A stretch of 64,000 nt of DNA from an uncultured Lachnospiraceae bacterium (lineage in GTDB: Bacteria; Bacillota; Clostridia; Lachnospirales; Lachnospiraceae), in contig CADAOZ010000001.1 of assembly GCA_902789735.1 (NCBI GenBank), forward strand, positions 124,001-188,000. Reading direction: 5' to 3'. The notes below the pieces were generated by a model. It searched no databases, was not told the origin of the DNA, and worked only from the letters and a program-made list of their open reading frames with translations. Of the stretch, positions 35,860-44,595 are shown one piece after another. Both the position numbers and the translations under genes were made by a program. Within the stretch, counting starts at the first letter, position 1. Each line of letters begins with the position of its first letter.

Positions 35860-37086
35860 ATGTTGGGATTCGGTAAATTAAATATGGCGGTCGTCGGTAC
35901 CGGCTATATGGCAGGTAAAATGGCGGAGACCATCCGTTACGTTTCGGAGGTCAGACCTTACGCGGTATGTTCCAGAAGTACGGACAGGGCATATGAATTT
36001 GCCCGGAAATACGGCTTTAAGAAGGCCTACGGATCCCTGCAGGAGCTGCTGGAAGACCGTAAGGTGGACCTGGTCTACATCGCGACGCCCCATTCGGAGC
36101 ATTATGAGCAGGTCAAAATGTGCATCGAATATGGCCGGCCGGTCCTTTGCGAGAAGCCTTTCTGCCTGAACGCGCCCATGGCGGAGGAACTGCTGGCGCT
36201 GGCCCATGAAAAGAATGTATTCGCCGCGGAAGCCATGTGGATACGTTTTCTGCCTTTTGCCGGCCAGATCCTGGAGACCCTGCGGTCCGGTATCATCGGC
36301 GAACCGGTGATGCTGACGGCAGGCCTCGGCTACAATGTGGGACGGGTCAGAAGAATGCTGGATCCGGATCTGGGCGGAGGCGCCCTGCTGGATATCGGAA
36401 TCTATCTGCTGAATTTCGCTTCCATGGTCTTTGGCGATGATATCAGCAGAATCAACGCCCACTGTACTTATACTGCGCTGCAGCTGGATGAGCAGGAGAG
36501 CATCACCCTGCGCTACAGCAGCGGCAGGATCGCCCAGCTGGCAGTCTCCATGGTGGGCGTTTCTGACAGAAGGGCCGTGATCAGCGGCACCAAAGGCTGC
36601 ATCGTGATCGAAAATGTCAATAATTTTGAAAGCCTGACGGTCCTGGACAGTGATCATAACAAGATCGCTTCCTATAAAAGGCCAGGGCAGCGGACCGGCT
36701 ATGAATATGAGGTCCGGGCCTGCGCCAGGGCGATCCGGGACAAGCGGATTGAAGTGGAAGAAATGGATCATGAACAGATCATTTCGATCCTGCATATGAC
36801 GGACCATATCCGGAGCCAGCTCAAGGTCCGCTTCCCCCAGGAGATGAATGAACAGGAGCTGGAGGCTTACCATAAATTCCGGGCGGAGCATACAGCGTCA
36901 CGGAATAAAGAGACTGCCGCTCCGGCAGCGGACAGGGCGGAAGAAGCAGGCGCAGCCGGGGAAGGCACCGCGTCCGCCGGTGCAGACCGGCCCGCGGAGA
37001 ACGGGGAAACGCTCCTTCCGGCAGCGGCCGCCGGCACAGAGAAGGGTTCCGCTTCCGGCGGAGACCTGCCGGAAGAGCCGGCCTGA
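35860..37086 (+). CDS. Gfo/Idh/MocA family oxidoreductase with low-complexity tail
   Basis: This 408-residue protein is read from ATG 35860, eight bases after GGAGG; ATG 35854 is too close to that site. Residues 1-330 form a standard NAD(P)-dependent sugar dehydrogenase. It has the nucleotide motif VVGTGYMAGKMAE, the VDLVYIATPHSEHYE strand, the catalytic-region motif CEKPFCLN, and GGGALLDIGIY. The last 60 residues or so are almost entirely Ala, Glu, Gly, Pro and Ser, with no predicted fold, which is unusual for this family. The substrate cannot be told. fumC follows 42 bases downstream. Confidence 0.85.
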   Translation: MLGFGKLNMAVVGTGYMAGKMAETIRYVSEVRPYAVCSRSTDRAYEFARKYGFKKAYGSLQELLEDRKVDLVYIATPHSEHYEQVKMCIEYGRPVLCEKPFCLNAPMAEELLALAHEKNVFAAEAMWIRFLPFAGQILETLRSGIIGEPVMLTAGLGYNVGRVRRMLDPDLGGGALLDIGIYLLNFASMVFGDDISRINAHCTYTALQLDEQESITLRYSSGRIAQLAVSMVGVSDRRAVISGTKGCIVIENVNNFESLTVLDSDHNKIASYKRPGQRTGYEYEVRACARAIRDKRIEVEEMDHEQIISILHMTDHIRSQLKVRFPQEMNEQELEAYHKFRAEHTASRNKETAAPAADRAEEAGAAGEGTASAGADRPAENGETLLPAAAAGTEKGSASGGDLPEEPA

Positions 37087-37128
37087 CAATGACGGGACGG
37101 ACAGATCAGATACAGAAAGGACAGAAGC

Positions 37129-38493
37129 ATGGAATACAGAATTGAGCATGATACTATGGGCGAGGTAAAGGTGCCTGCTGACCATTTCTGGGGCGCCCAG
37201 ACCCAGCGAAGCCTGGAGAACTTTGCCATCGGGACCGAGACCATACCGGAGGAGGTCATAAGGGCGTTCGCGGTCCTGAAATCCGCCTGCGCCGCCTCCA
37301 ATATGGAGCTGGGCAGACTGGACCGGGAGACCGGAGAGGCTGTTACAGAAGCCTGCGCCGCTATCCTGGAGGGCTGTTATCCCCATGAATTCCCCCTGAA
37401 GGTCTGGCAGACCGGCAGCGGCACCCAGAGCAATATGAATGTGAATGAGGTCATTGCCCATATCGCCGCCCGGAATCATCTGGGGCTGAAGATTCATCCC
37501 AATGACCATGTCAATATGTCCCAGAGCTCCAATGACACCTTCCCGACTGCCATGAATGTGGCGGCTGTCCTGGCCATCCGGGAGTATATCTATCCTTCCC
37601 TGGACCGCCTGACGGATACCCTGCGGCGTCTGGAACAGGAGAATACGGACATCATCAAGATCGGCCGCACCCACCTGCAGGACGCGGTCCCCCTGCGCTT
37701 TTCCCAGGAAATCAGCGGCTGGAGGGCCATGCTGGAGGAGAACCGACGCATGCTGGAGCAGGCCGCGGACCATCTGCGGGACCTGGCCATCGGCGGTACG
37801 GCGGTGGGTACAGGCCTGAACTGTCCGGCCGGCTTCGACAGGCTCTGCGCGGAGAAGATCTCGGCCCTGACAGGAGAACGCTTCCGGGCCTCTTCCAATA
37901 AGTTCCACGCCCTGACCTCCAAAGACGCCTATGTATTTACCAGCGGCGCCCTGAAGGCCCTGGCGGCCAATCTGATGAAGATCGCCAATGACGTACGCTG
38001 GCTGGCTTCCGGACCCCGGTGCGGGATCGGAGAGATCAGCATTCCTGAGAATGAGCCCGGCAGTTCCATCATGCCCGGCAAAGTCAATCCCACCCAGTGC
38101 GAAGCGATTACAATGATCGCCGTCCAGGTCATGGGAAATGATGCGGCCATCGGCTTCGGCGCTTCCCAGGGCAATTTCCAGCTCAACGTATTCATGCCGG
38201 TCCTGGCCTACAATATGATCCAGTCGGTCCGCCTGCTGGGCGACGGCATGGCCTCCTTTGAGAAGAACTGTATCCGGGGGCTGAAAGCCAATCCGGACCG
38301 GATGGCGGAGAATCTGGGCAGGTCCCTGATGCTGGTCACCTGCCTGTCGCCGGAGATCGGCTATGAGAACGCGGCCGCGGCAGCCCATAAGGCTTTTGCG
38401 GAGAATACCACCCTGAAAGAGGCGGTTCTGGCCATGGGCTTCATGACCGGAGAGGAATATGACGCCAAAGTAAAGCCGGAATATATGGTCTGA
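37129..38493 (+). CDS. fumC: fumarate hydratase, class II
   Basis: This oxygen-stable fumarase interconverts fumarate and malate. The 454-residue protein has the superfamily signature GSSIMPGKVNPTQCE, the TGSGTQSNMNVNEV active-site segment and the SSNDTFPTAM motif. Many clostridia use the iron-sulfur class I enzyme instead; the class II enzyme is clear here. The gene meets the minus-strand PHP gene with a gap of only 24 bases. Confidence 0.95.
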   Translation: MEYRIEHDTMGEVKVPADHFWGAQTQRSLENFAIGTETIPEEVIRAFAVLKSACAASNMELGRLDRETGEAVTEACAAILEGCYPHEFPLKVWQTGSGTQSNMNVNEVIAHIAARNHLGLKIHPNDHVNMSQSSNDTFPTAMNVAAVLAIREYIYPSLDRLTDTLRRLEQENTDIIKIGRTHLQDAVPLRFSQEISGWRAMLEENRRMLEQAADHLRDLAIGGTAVGTGLNCPAGFDRLCAEKISALTGERFRASSNKFHALTSKDAYVFTSGALKALAANLMKIANDVRWLASGPRCGIGEISIPENEPGSSIMPGKVNPTQCEAITMIAVQVMGNDAAIGFGASQGNFQLNVFMPVLAYNMIQSVRLLGDGMASFEKNCIRGLKANPDRMAENLGRSLMLVTCLSPEIGYENAAAAAHKAFAENTTLKEAVLAMGFMTGEEYDAKVKPEYMV

Positions 38494-38517
38494 CGCCCTG
38501 GCGGCCTGCTGAACGCT

Positions 38518-39381
38518 TTACAGGATCCGGTGAGGGATGGCCTGTCTGTGTTCGAAGGTATAATAGGTATCGAAGCCGGCTTCCGTCAGGATGGCGGCAG
38601 CGGTATCGAAGCCGGCGGCGACACCGGCCGGGGCGTGGGCGTCAGCGCCGACGGTGATCTTACGGCCGCCCATCTGCCGGTAGCGGCGGATGATCCCGGT
38701 ACAGGGATTGCACTGGGACAGGCCTTTGGAAAGTCCTGCCGTGTTGACCTCCAGGGCGATATCGTGCTCCAGCAGCAGCTCCAGGATCGGATCGATCACG
38801 TCCTGATAGCGCTCATAGCTGTAGAAGCGGTCCTGATTCGGACCGTAGCGGACCACATAGTCCATATGGCCGTAGCTGTCGATCTGATGGAAAGCCCGCA
38901 GGGAGAGGAGAGAATCAATAAAATAAGTCCGGTAAGCCTCCTCCTCGGTCCTGCCTTCAAAGAAAATGGAATAGTAAGGGTCCATCTGCCGGGAAACGTG
39001 GGTGGAGCCCAGAATGAAATCGAATTCAGGATGGGCCGCCGCAAAAGCCTTCAGGCGGTCTCCCAGATGAGGCTGCAGGCCCAGTTCGACCCCGTAGAAA
39101 ATATCCAGGCGGCCCCTGTATTTGCCGCGCAGCCGCAGATATTCCTGCCGGTAGGCAGCCAGATCCAGGTCAAAGGTATCCGGGGCCAGGTCCGGTGTAT
39201 TCTGATAAGGCCAGTCCATGTCCAGATGTTCCGTAAAACAGACGGAGGACAGGCCCAGGGAAAGAGCGGCCCGGATCTGGTCCTCCATGGGCGTGTCGCT
39301 GTCGCCGGAATGATCCGAATGCATGTGAAAATCCGACAGGATCCGCAGAAAACGGGGCTTTTTCACGATATTCTGATCCAT
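38518..39381 (-). CDS. PHP-family histidinol-phosphatase-like hydrolase (HisJ-like)
   Basis: This 287-residue protein carries the metal-binding motifs of the PHP family: DFHMHSDHS at the N-terminus, FTEHLDMDW, VELGLQPH, GSTHVS, YGHMDYV and GADAHAP. The group includes the HisJ/HisK histidinol-phosphatases. GGGAGG precedes ATG 39381 on the minus strand. No histidine genes are nearby, so a different phosphoester substrate is possible. Confidence 0.85.
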   Translation of the reverse strand: MDQNIVKKPRFLRILSDFHMHSDHSGDSDTPMEDQIRAALSLGLSSVCFTEHLDMDWPYQNTPDLAPDTFDLDLAAYRQEYLRLRGKYRGRLDIFYGVELGLQPHLGDRLKAFAAAHPEFDFILGSTHVSRQMDPYYSIFFEGRTEEEAYRTYFIDSLLSLRAFHQIDSYGHMDYVVRYGPNQDRFYSYERYQDVIDPILELLLEHDIALEVNTAGLSKGLSQCNPCTGIIRRYRQMGGRKITVGADAHAPAGVAAGFDTAAAILTEAGFDTYYTFEHRQAIPHRIL

Positions 39382-39551
39382 AGATGACCTCCCTGAATAT
39401 TCTGAAAACTGCCGATGAAAGCTGACAAAAGGAAACTTCTATATGTGCATTTCAGCAATAAGTATTTTATACAAATCGGCGGGATGTTACAAATATAAAT
39501 AAAAGTTTTTACGTAACAGCGCTTTTTTTATTAATAATTTACATTATGCAC

Positions 39552-39581
39552 TTGAATTTTATAGGGCCGTTGCTGTACAAT
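39552..39581 (+). promoter_or_regulatory. gap promoter
   Basis: TTGAAT at 39552-39557 and TACAAT at 39576-39581 are 18 bases apart. The dyad at 39597-39635 begins just after the predicted start of transcription. Confidence 0.65.
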
Positions 39582-39596
39582 AAACACAATGAACAA

Positions 39597-39635
39597 GTTA
39601 CGATAACCAAGTAACGGGGGTTATCGCTTTGTTAC
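39597..39635 (+). promoter_or_regulatory. nested inverted repeats in the gap leader (candidate operator or mRNA stem)
   Basis: CGATAACC at 39601-39608 pairs with GGTTATCG at 39619-39626. The pentamers GTTAC (39597), GTAAC (39611) and GTTAC (39631) frame it. The position, about +10 to +45, suits a repressor roadblock or a stabilising 5' hairpin. Confidence 0.5.
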
Positions 39636-39670
39636 ATAATAACTCTAACTTATTTAGGAGGAAAAACAAA

Positions 39671-40690
39671 ATGGCAGTAAGAGTAGCAATTAATGGTTTT
39701 GGTCGTATCGGTCGTCTTGCATTCAGACAGATGTTCCAGGCAGAAGGTTTTGAAATCGTTGCAATCAACGATCTGACCTCCCCTGATATGCTTGCATATC
39801 TTCTGAAGTATGATTCTTCTCAGGGTTCCTATGACAAGAAGGATCTGGTTTCTTCCACAGATCATTCCATCATCGTTGATGGCACTGAGATCGAAATCTA
39901 CAAAGAAGCAAACGCAGCGAACCTTCCCTGGGGCGAGCTGGACATCGACGTAGTTCTGGAGTGCACAGGCTTCTATACCTCCAAGGCTAAAGCTCAGGCT
40001 CATATCGATGCTGGTGCTAAGAAGGTTGTCATTTCTGCTCCTTCAGGAAATGATCTTCCTACCATCGTTTTCAACACCAACCATGAGACCCTGACAGCTG
40101 ATGACAACATCATCTCTGCAGCATCCTGCACAACCAACTGCCTCGCACCTATGGCTAAGGCTCTGAACGAGCTGGCTCCCATCAAGTCCGGTATCATGTG
40201 CACAGTACACGCATTCACCGGCGACCAGATGGTACTTGACGGACCTCAGAGGAAGGGCGACAAGAGAAGAAGCCGTGCAGCTTCCGAGAACATCGTTCCC
40301 AACAGCACCGGCGCTGCTAAGGCAATCGGCCTGGTAGTTCCCGAACTGAACGGCAAGCTCATCGGCGCAGCACAGCGTGTTCCCGTATCCACCGGTTCCA
40401 CAACCATCCTGACCGCTGTTGTTGAAGGCAAGGTTACTGTTGATGAGATCAACGCTAAGATGAAATCCGTAGCAAACGAGTCCTTCGGCTACAACGAAGA
40501 CCTCATCGTTTCCAAGGATATCGTTGGCATGACCTATGGTTCTCTGTTCGATGCAACCCAGACCATGGTTAACCCTGTTGGCGATGACATGACTGAGGTT
40601 CAGGTTGTTTCCTGGTATGACAACGAGAACTCCTTCACATCCAACATGTGCAGAACAATCAAATATTTCGCAAAGTTCCTCAACAAGTAA
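39671..40690 (+). CDS. gap: glyceraldehyde-3-phosphate dehydrogenase
   Basis: This enzyme oxidises glyceraldehyde 3-phosphate to 1,3-bisphosphoglycerate with NAD. ATG 39671 follows TTAGGAGGA and gives 339 residues. The Rossmann motif INGFGRIGR and the active-site [12 protein letters not shown] are intact. Codon choice is biased toward GCT, GTT, GCA and AAC, unlike most neighbours, which suggests very high expression. It starts the gap-pgk-tpiA block but has its own terminator. Confidence 0.98.
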   Translation: MAVRVAINGFGRIGRLAFRQMFQAEGFEIVAINDLTSPDMLAYLLKYDSSQGSYDKKDLVSSTDHSIIVDGTEIEIYKEANAANLPWGELDIDVVLECTGFYTSKAKAQAHIDAGAKKVVISAPSGNDLPTIVFNTNHETLTADDNIISAASCTTNCLAPMAKALNELAPIKSGIMCTVHAFTGDQMVLDGPQRKGDKRRSRAASENIVPNSTGAAKAIGLVVPELNGKLIGAAQRVPVSTGSTTILTAVVEGKVTVDEINAKMKSVANESFGYNEDLIVSKDIVGMTYGSLFDATQTMVNPVGDDMTEVQVVSWYDNENSFTSNMCRTIKYFAKFLNK

Positions 40691-40725
40691 TTCGGAATCA
40701 GTGAAATAATAAGATGACCTGAAAA

Positions 40726-40757
40726 GAGGGTCCGGTCATAAGGACCGGACCCTTTTT
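40726..40757 (+). terminator. terminator between gap and pgk
   Basis: GGGTCCGGTC pairs perfectly with GACCGGACCC across a five-base loop, followed by five T residues. It would lower pgk expression relative to gap. Confidence 0.9.
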
Positions 40758-40827
40758 ATCATGTACGCAAGTATCCTGTTATTAGTATGTTACGGCGCGG
40801 CGTTACCGCGCAGAAAAGAGGTCAATT

Positions 40828-42036
40828 ATGGGACTTAATAAAAAATCTGTTGATGATATCAACGTAAAGGGACTTCGCGTTCTCTGCAGATGCGACTTCA
40901 ACGTTCCGCTGAAGGACGGCAAGATCACAGATGACAACCGTATCAGAGCAGCTCTTCCCACCATCAAGAAGCTGATCGCGGACGGCGGCAAGGTTATCCT
41001 TTGCTCCCACCTGGGCAAGCCGAAGGGTGAGCCGAAGCCCGAACTGTCTCTGGCTCCCGTAGCAAAGAGACTGTCCGAGTATCTGGGCCAGGAAGTTGTT
41101 TTCGCGGCTGATGACAACGTTGTTGGCGATAATGCCAGGGCGGCTGTTGCTGCCATGAAGGACGGCGATGTTGTTCTCCTTGAAAATACCCGTTACAGAA
41201 AAGAAGAGACAAAGAACGGCGAAGCTTTCTCCAAGGATCTTGCTTCCCTTTGCGATGTTTTCGTAAATGACGCTTTCGGTACTGCGCACCGCGCACACTG
41301 CTCCAACGTCGGTGTTGCGCAGCTGGTAGATACAGCAGTGGTCGGTTATCTGATGCAGAAGGAAATCGACTTCCTGGGCAATGCGGTTGAGAATCCCGTT
41401 CGTCCTTTCGTTGCCATCCTGGGCGGCGCAAAGGTAGCTGACAAGCTGAACGTTATCAACAATCTGCTTGAGAAGTGCGATACCCTGATCATCGGCGGCG
41501 GCATGGCTTACACCTTCCTGAAGGCCAAAGGCTATGAGATCGGCAAATCTCTGGTAGATGAGACCAAGATCGATTATTGTGCGGAAATGATCAAGAAGGC
41601 TGCAGATAAGGGCAAACAGCTCCTGCTTCCTGTAGATACTGTTGTCACCGCAGAATTCCCGAACCCGATCGATGCTGAGATCGAAGTATGGACGGTGGAT
41701 TCCGACGCCATCCCCGCTGACAAGATGGGCATGGATATCGGTCCCAAGACCATCGCGCTTTACAGCGACGCGGTCAAGAATGCCAAGACAGTTGTCTGGA
41801 ACGGACCTATGGGCGTATTTGAGAACCCCATCCTTGCAAAAGGAACCAAGGCCGTAGCGGCAGCTCTGGCTGAGACAGACGCAACCACCATCATCGGCGG
41901 CGGCGACTCCGCGGCAGCAGTCAACCAGCTGGGTTATGGCGATAAGATGAGCCACATCTCCACCGGCGGCGGCGCTTCCCTGGAGTTCCTGGAAGGCAAA
42001 GAGCTTCCCGGCGTAGCAGCAGCAAACGAGAAATAA
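40828..42036 (+). CDS. pgk: phosphoglycerate kinase
   Basis: Pgk makes ATP from 1,3-bisphosphoglycerate. The 402-residue protein has the N-terminal [11 protein letters not shown], the hinge and substrate segment SHLGKPKG, and the C-terminal [10 protein letters not shown] and [13 protein letters not shown]. Its length is standard. AAGAGG precedes ATG 40828, and tpiA follows after a hairpin. Confidence 0.98.
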   Translation: MGLNKKSVDDINVKGLRVLCRCDFNVPLKDGKITDDNRIRAALPTIKKLIADGGKVILCSHLGKPKGEPKPELSLAPVAKRLSEYLGQEVVFAADDNVVGDNARAAVAAMKDGDVVLLENTRYRKEETKNGEAFSKDLASLCDVFVNDAFGTAHRAHCSNVGVAQLVDTAVVGYLMQKEIDFLGNAVENPVRPFVAILGGAKVADKLNVINNLLEKCDTLIIGGGMAYTFLKAKGYEIGKSLVDETKIDYCAEMIKKAADKGKQLLLPVDTVVTAEFPNPIDAEIEVWTVDSDAIPADKMGMDIGPKTIALYSDAVKNAKTVVWNGPMGVFENPILAKGTKAVAAALAETDATTIIGGGDSAAAVNQLGYGDKMSHISTGGGASLEFLEGKELPGVAAANEK

Positions 42037-42064
42037 TTGAGACATCAGCAGATGCAGCAAATGG

Positions 42065-42092
42065 CTCCCGGTTCCTGCAGGGGGACCGGGAG
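42065..42092 (+). other. intercistronic hairpin between pgk and tpiA
   Basis: CTCCCGGTTCC pairs with GGACCGGGAG (one bulge) and has no T run after it. It is more likely an mRNA processing or stability element than a terminator. Confidence 0.55.
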
Positions 42093-42112
42093 ATTATAAG
42101 GAGAAGATAAAA

Positions 42113-42865
42113 ATGGCAAGAAGAAAAATCGTAGCCGGCAACTGGAAAATGAACAAGACTCCCTCTGAGGCAAAGGCCCTCGTTGAGATGCTTGCTCCCC
42201 TGGTAAAGAATGATGATGTTGACGTAGTTTACTGCGTACCCGCTGTTGATATCACAACAGTTGTTGAGGCTGTCAAGGGCTCCAACGTTGCAGTAGGCGC
42301 AGAGAACATCTCTGACAAGGATAAAGGCGCTTTCACCGGCGAGATCTCCGGCGCTATGCTGGCAGACGCAGGTGTCAAGTATGTCATCATCGGCCACTCC
42401 GAAAGAAGAGAGTACTACAAAGAGGATGACGCATTCCTGAACGCCAAAGTCAAAAAGGCATTCGAGTATGGCCTGATCCCGATCCTTTGCTGTGGTGAGT
42501 CTCTTGAGCAGAGAGAGCTTGGCCAGACCATCGACTGGGTACGTCTGCAGCTGAAGAGCGACCTCAAGGATATCCCTGCTGAGCAGGCTGCTACCATGGT
42601 CATCGCTTATGAGCCCATCTGGGCCATCGGCACCGGCAAGGTTGCTACCACCGAGCAGGCACAGGAAGTCTGCAAGGCCATCCGTGACCTGATCGCTGAG
42701 ATCTATGATACCGATACTGCTGAGAAGATCCGCATCCAGTACGGCGGCTCCGTCAAGGGCGCTTCCGCTCCTGAGATCTTCGCACAGCCCGACATCGACG
42801 GCGGCCTGATCGGCGGCGCGGCTCTGACCGAGGACTTTGGAAAGATCGTTAACTACAACAAGTAA
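42113..42865 (+). CDS. tpiA: triose-phosphate isomerase
   Basis: TpiA interconverts dihydroxyacetone phosphate and glyceraldehyde 3-phosphate. The 250-residue protein has GNWKMNKT (catalytic Lys), IIGHSERR (catalytic His) and the signature [12 protein letters not shown] (catalytic Glu). AAGGAG precedes ATG 42113. It ends the glycolytic block. Confidence 0.98.
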   Translation: MARRKIVAGNWKMNKTPSEAKALVEMLAPLVKNDDVDVVYCVPAVDITTVVEAVKGSNVAVGAENISDKDKGAFTGEISGAMLADAGVKYVIIGHSERREYYKEDDAFLNAKVKKAFEYGLIPILCCGESLEQRELGQTIDWVRLQLKSDLKDIPAEQAATMVIAYEPIWAIGTGKVATTEQAQEVCKAIRDLIAEIYDTDTAEKIRIQYGGSVKGASAPEIFAQPDIDGGLIGGAALTEDFGKIVNYNK

Positions 42866-42900
42866 TCGATCGAGTAAAGATTTTTCGAATCTGATTTATG

Positions 42901-42940
42901 AATGCCATCGGGCACGGAAACGTGTCCGGTGGTATTTTTT
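42901..42940 (+). terminator. terminator after tpiA
   Basis: ATGCCATCGGGCACG pairs with CGTGTCCGGTGGTAT with wobble pairs around a GAAA loop, followed by six T residues. Confidence 0.85.
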
Positions 42941-42951
42941 GGCCGCGGAAC

Positions 42952-42980
42952 TTGACCGGGACGAAAAAGCCGGATACTAT
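42952..42980 (+). promoter_or_regulatory. promoter of the HI0933-like flavoprotein gene
   Basis: TTGACC at 42952-42957 and TACTAT at 42975-42980 are 17 bases apart, about 50 bases before the start codon. Confidence 0.7.
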
Positions 42981-43032
42981 AAAGCAGTCCGGCCGCCGCG
43001 GCCGGAAAACAAAGGCAGTAAGGAGCAGATCC

Positions 43033-44424
43033 ATGACACAGAATAAACAGGAACAGAAGCATATCGTGGTCATCGGGGCAGGCGCGGCCGGCCTGATGGC
43101 AGCCGCGGCGGCGGCCGGACAGGGCTGCCGGGTTACGGTCATGGAGAAAAATGAGAAGGCGGGGAAGAAGATCTATATCACCGGGAAGGGACGCTGCAAT
43201 CTGACCAATACCTGTGATACGGAAGAATTCTTCCAATATGTGGTCTCTAATCCCAAATTTCTATACAGCAGCATCTATTCCTTTGATTCCTCGGCGGTCA
43301 TAGACTATTTCGAAAGCCGGGGCTGCAGGATCAAGGTCGAAAGAGGCAAACGGGCTTTCCCGGTTTCAGATCACGCGTCGGATGTGACCAGAACACTGAC
43401 AGATCATCTGCGGGAGATGGGGGTCCGGATCCTGTATAATACCGAGGTCAGCGGGATCGTGACAGAATCCCTGCCCGGGGATCCGGCGGCGGAGGAAGCC
43501 GGTCCCGCCAAAAAGAAAAAGAGACCGGTCCGGCAGACTGCCAGGGTCACAGGCGTCCTGCGGAAAGACGGCCGTACCGTACCGTGCGACAGAGTCATCC
43601 TCTGTACCGGCGGCTGTTCCTACCCGGCTACCGGTTCCACCGGCCAGGGCTATGAAATGGCGGCAGCGGCCGGTCACAGCCTGATAAAACCGGCACCTTC
43701 CCTGGTACCGCTCACTGTGAAAGAAGAGTGGCCTATCCGTCTGCAGGGCCTGTCCCTGAAAAATGTGGAGGTCACTGTATTTCCCCTGGAAACGGAGAGG
43801 GAAGAGGACGGACATACTGCCGGAAAGTCTGCCGGCAAAAGCCGCGGAAAGAAAAAAAGCAGGCCGGTCCATCAGGAATTCGGGGAGATGCTCTTTACCC
43901 ATTTCGGGATTACGGGCCCCATTATCCTGACCGCTTCCTGCTACATGGATTTCGACAGATATCCCGGGGGATTCCGGGTCCTGCTGGATCTGAAGCCGGC
44001 CATCCCCCTGCAGGAGCTGCAGGAGAGGCTGGAGCGGGAATTTGCCGCCGCGCCGGGGAAAAAACTCTCCAACGCCCTGCGGTCCCTGTTCCCCGCCAGA
44101 CTGGCCCAGGAGGTGGCCCTGCTGTCCGGCCTGGGAGAAGACTGCCCGGTGCAGACGATCGGGAAGAACGCCATCGGGGAACTGGCCGTCCTGATCAAGC
44201 GGATTCCCATGACGGCCACCGGGACCAGAGGCTTCCGGGAAGCCATTATCACAAGGGGCGGCGTCAGGACCGCGGAGATCGATCCTTCTACCATGGAATC
44301 GAAAATTGTCAAAGGCCTCTATATGGCCGGAGAAGTCCTGGATCTGGACGCCAGGACCGGCGGCTTTAACCTGCAGATCGCCTGGAGCACAGGCCGTCTG
44401 GCAGGCCTGAGCGCTGCGGAATAG
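43033..44424 (+). CDS. NAD(P)/FAD-dependent oxidoreductase, HI0933/BaiN family
   Basis: This 463-residue flavoprotein is read from ATG 43033, eight bases after AAGGAG; a longer frame reaching 42898 runs through the promoter and terminator. The FAD motif VVIGAGAAGLMAA is near the N-terminus. GKGRCNLTN is the family hallmark, and LDARTGGFNLQIAWSTG closes the C-terminus. A Lys/Arg-rich stretch near residues 250-285 looks like a local insertion. Related BaiN proteins have been linked to bile-acid chemistry, but the family is broad and present in most gut Firmicutes, so the substrate is open. Confidence 0.88.
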   Translation: MTQNKQEQKHIVVIGAGAAGLMAAAAAAGQGCRVTVMEKNEKAGKKIYITGKGRCNLTNTCDTEEFFQYVVSNPKFLYSSIYSFDSSAVIDYFESRGCRIKVERGKRAFPVSDHASDVTRTLTDHLREMGVRILYNTEVSGIVTESLPGDPAAEEAGPAKKKKRPVRQTARVTGVLRKDGRTVPCDRVILCTGGCSYPATGSTGQGYEMAAAAGHSLIKPAPSLVPLTVKEEWPIRLQGLSLKNVEVTVFPLETEREEDGHTAGKSAGKSRGKKKSRPVHQEFGEMLFTHFGITGPIILTASCYMDFDRYPGGFRVLLDLKPAIPLQELQERLEREFAAAPGKKLSNALRSLFPARLAQEVALLSGLGEDCPVQTIGKNAIGELAVLIKRIPMTATGTRGFREAIITRGGVRTAEIDPSTMESKIVKGLYMAGEVLDLDARTGGFNLQIAWSTGRLAGLSAAE

Positions 44425-44452
44425 ACCGATACAAAATAATATATACACAGGA

Positions 44453-44491
44453 AAAGGCTCCCGGCTGCATGTTGCGGCCGGGAGCCTTTTT
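44453..44491. terminator. bidirectional terminator between convergent flavoprotein genes
   Basis: AAAAGGCTCCCGGC pairs with GCCGGGAGCCTTTT. The T run on the right and A run on the left serve both converging genes. Confidence 0.9.
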
Positions 44492-44595
44492 GCAATGATA
44501 TTTAATTTTCAGAAAGGAAGCCTGATCCGCCGGACCGCCTGAATGAGTCCAGGGAAAAGAATCGACGGATCGAAGCTGTTTCCGTAAAAATCTGA

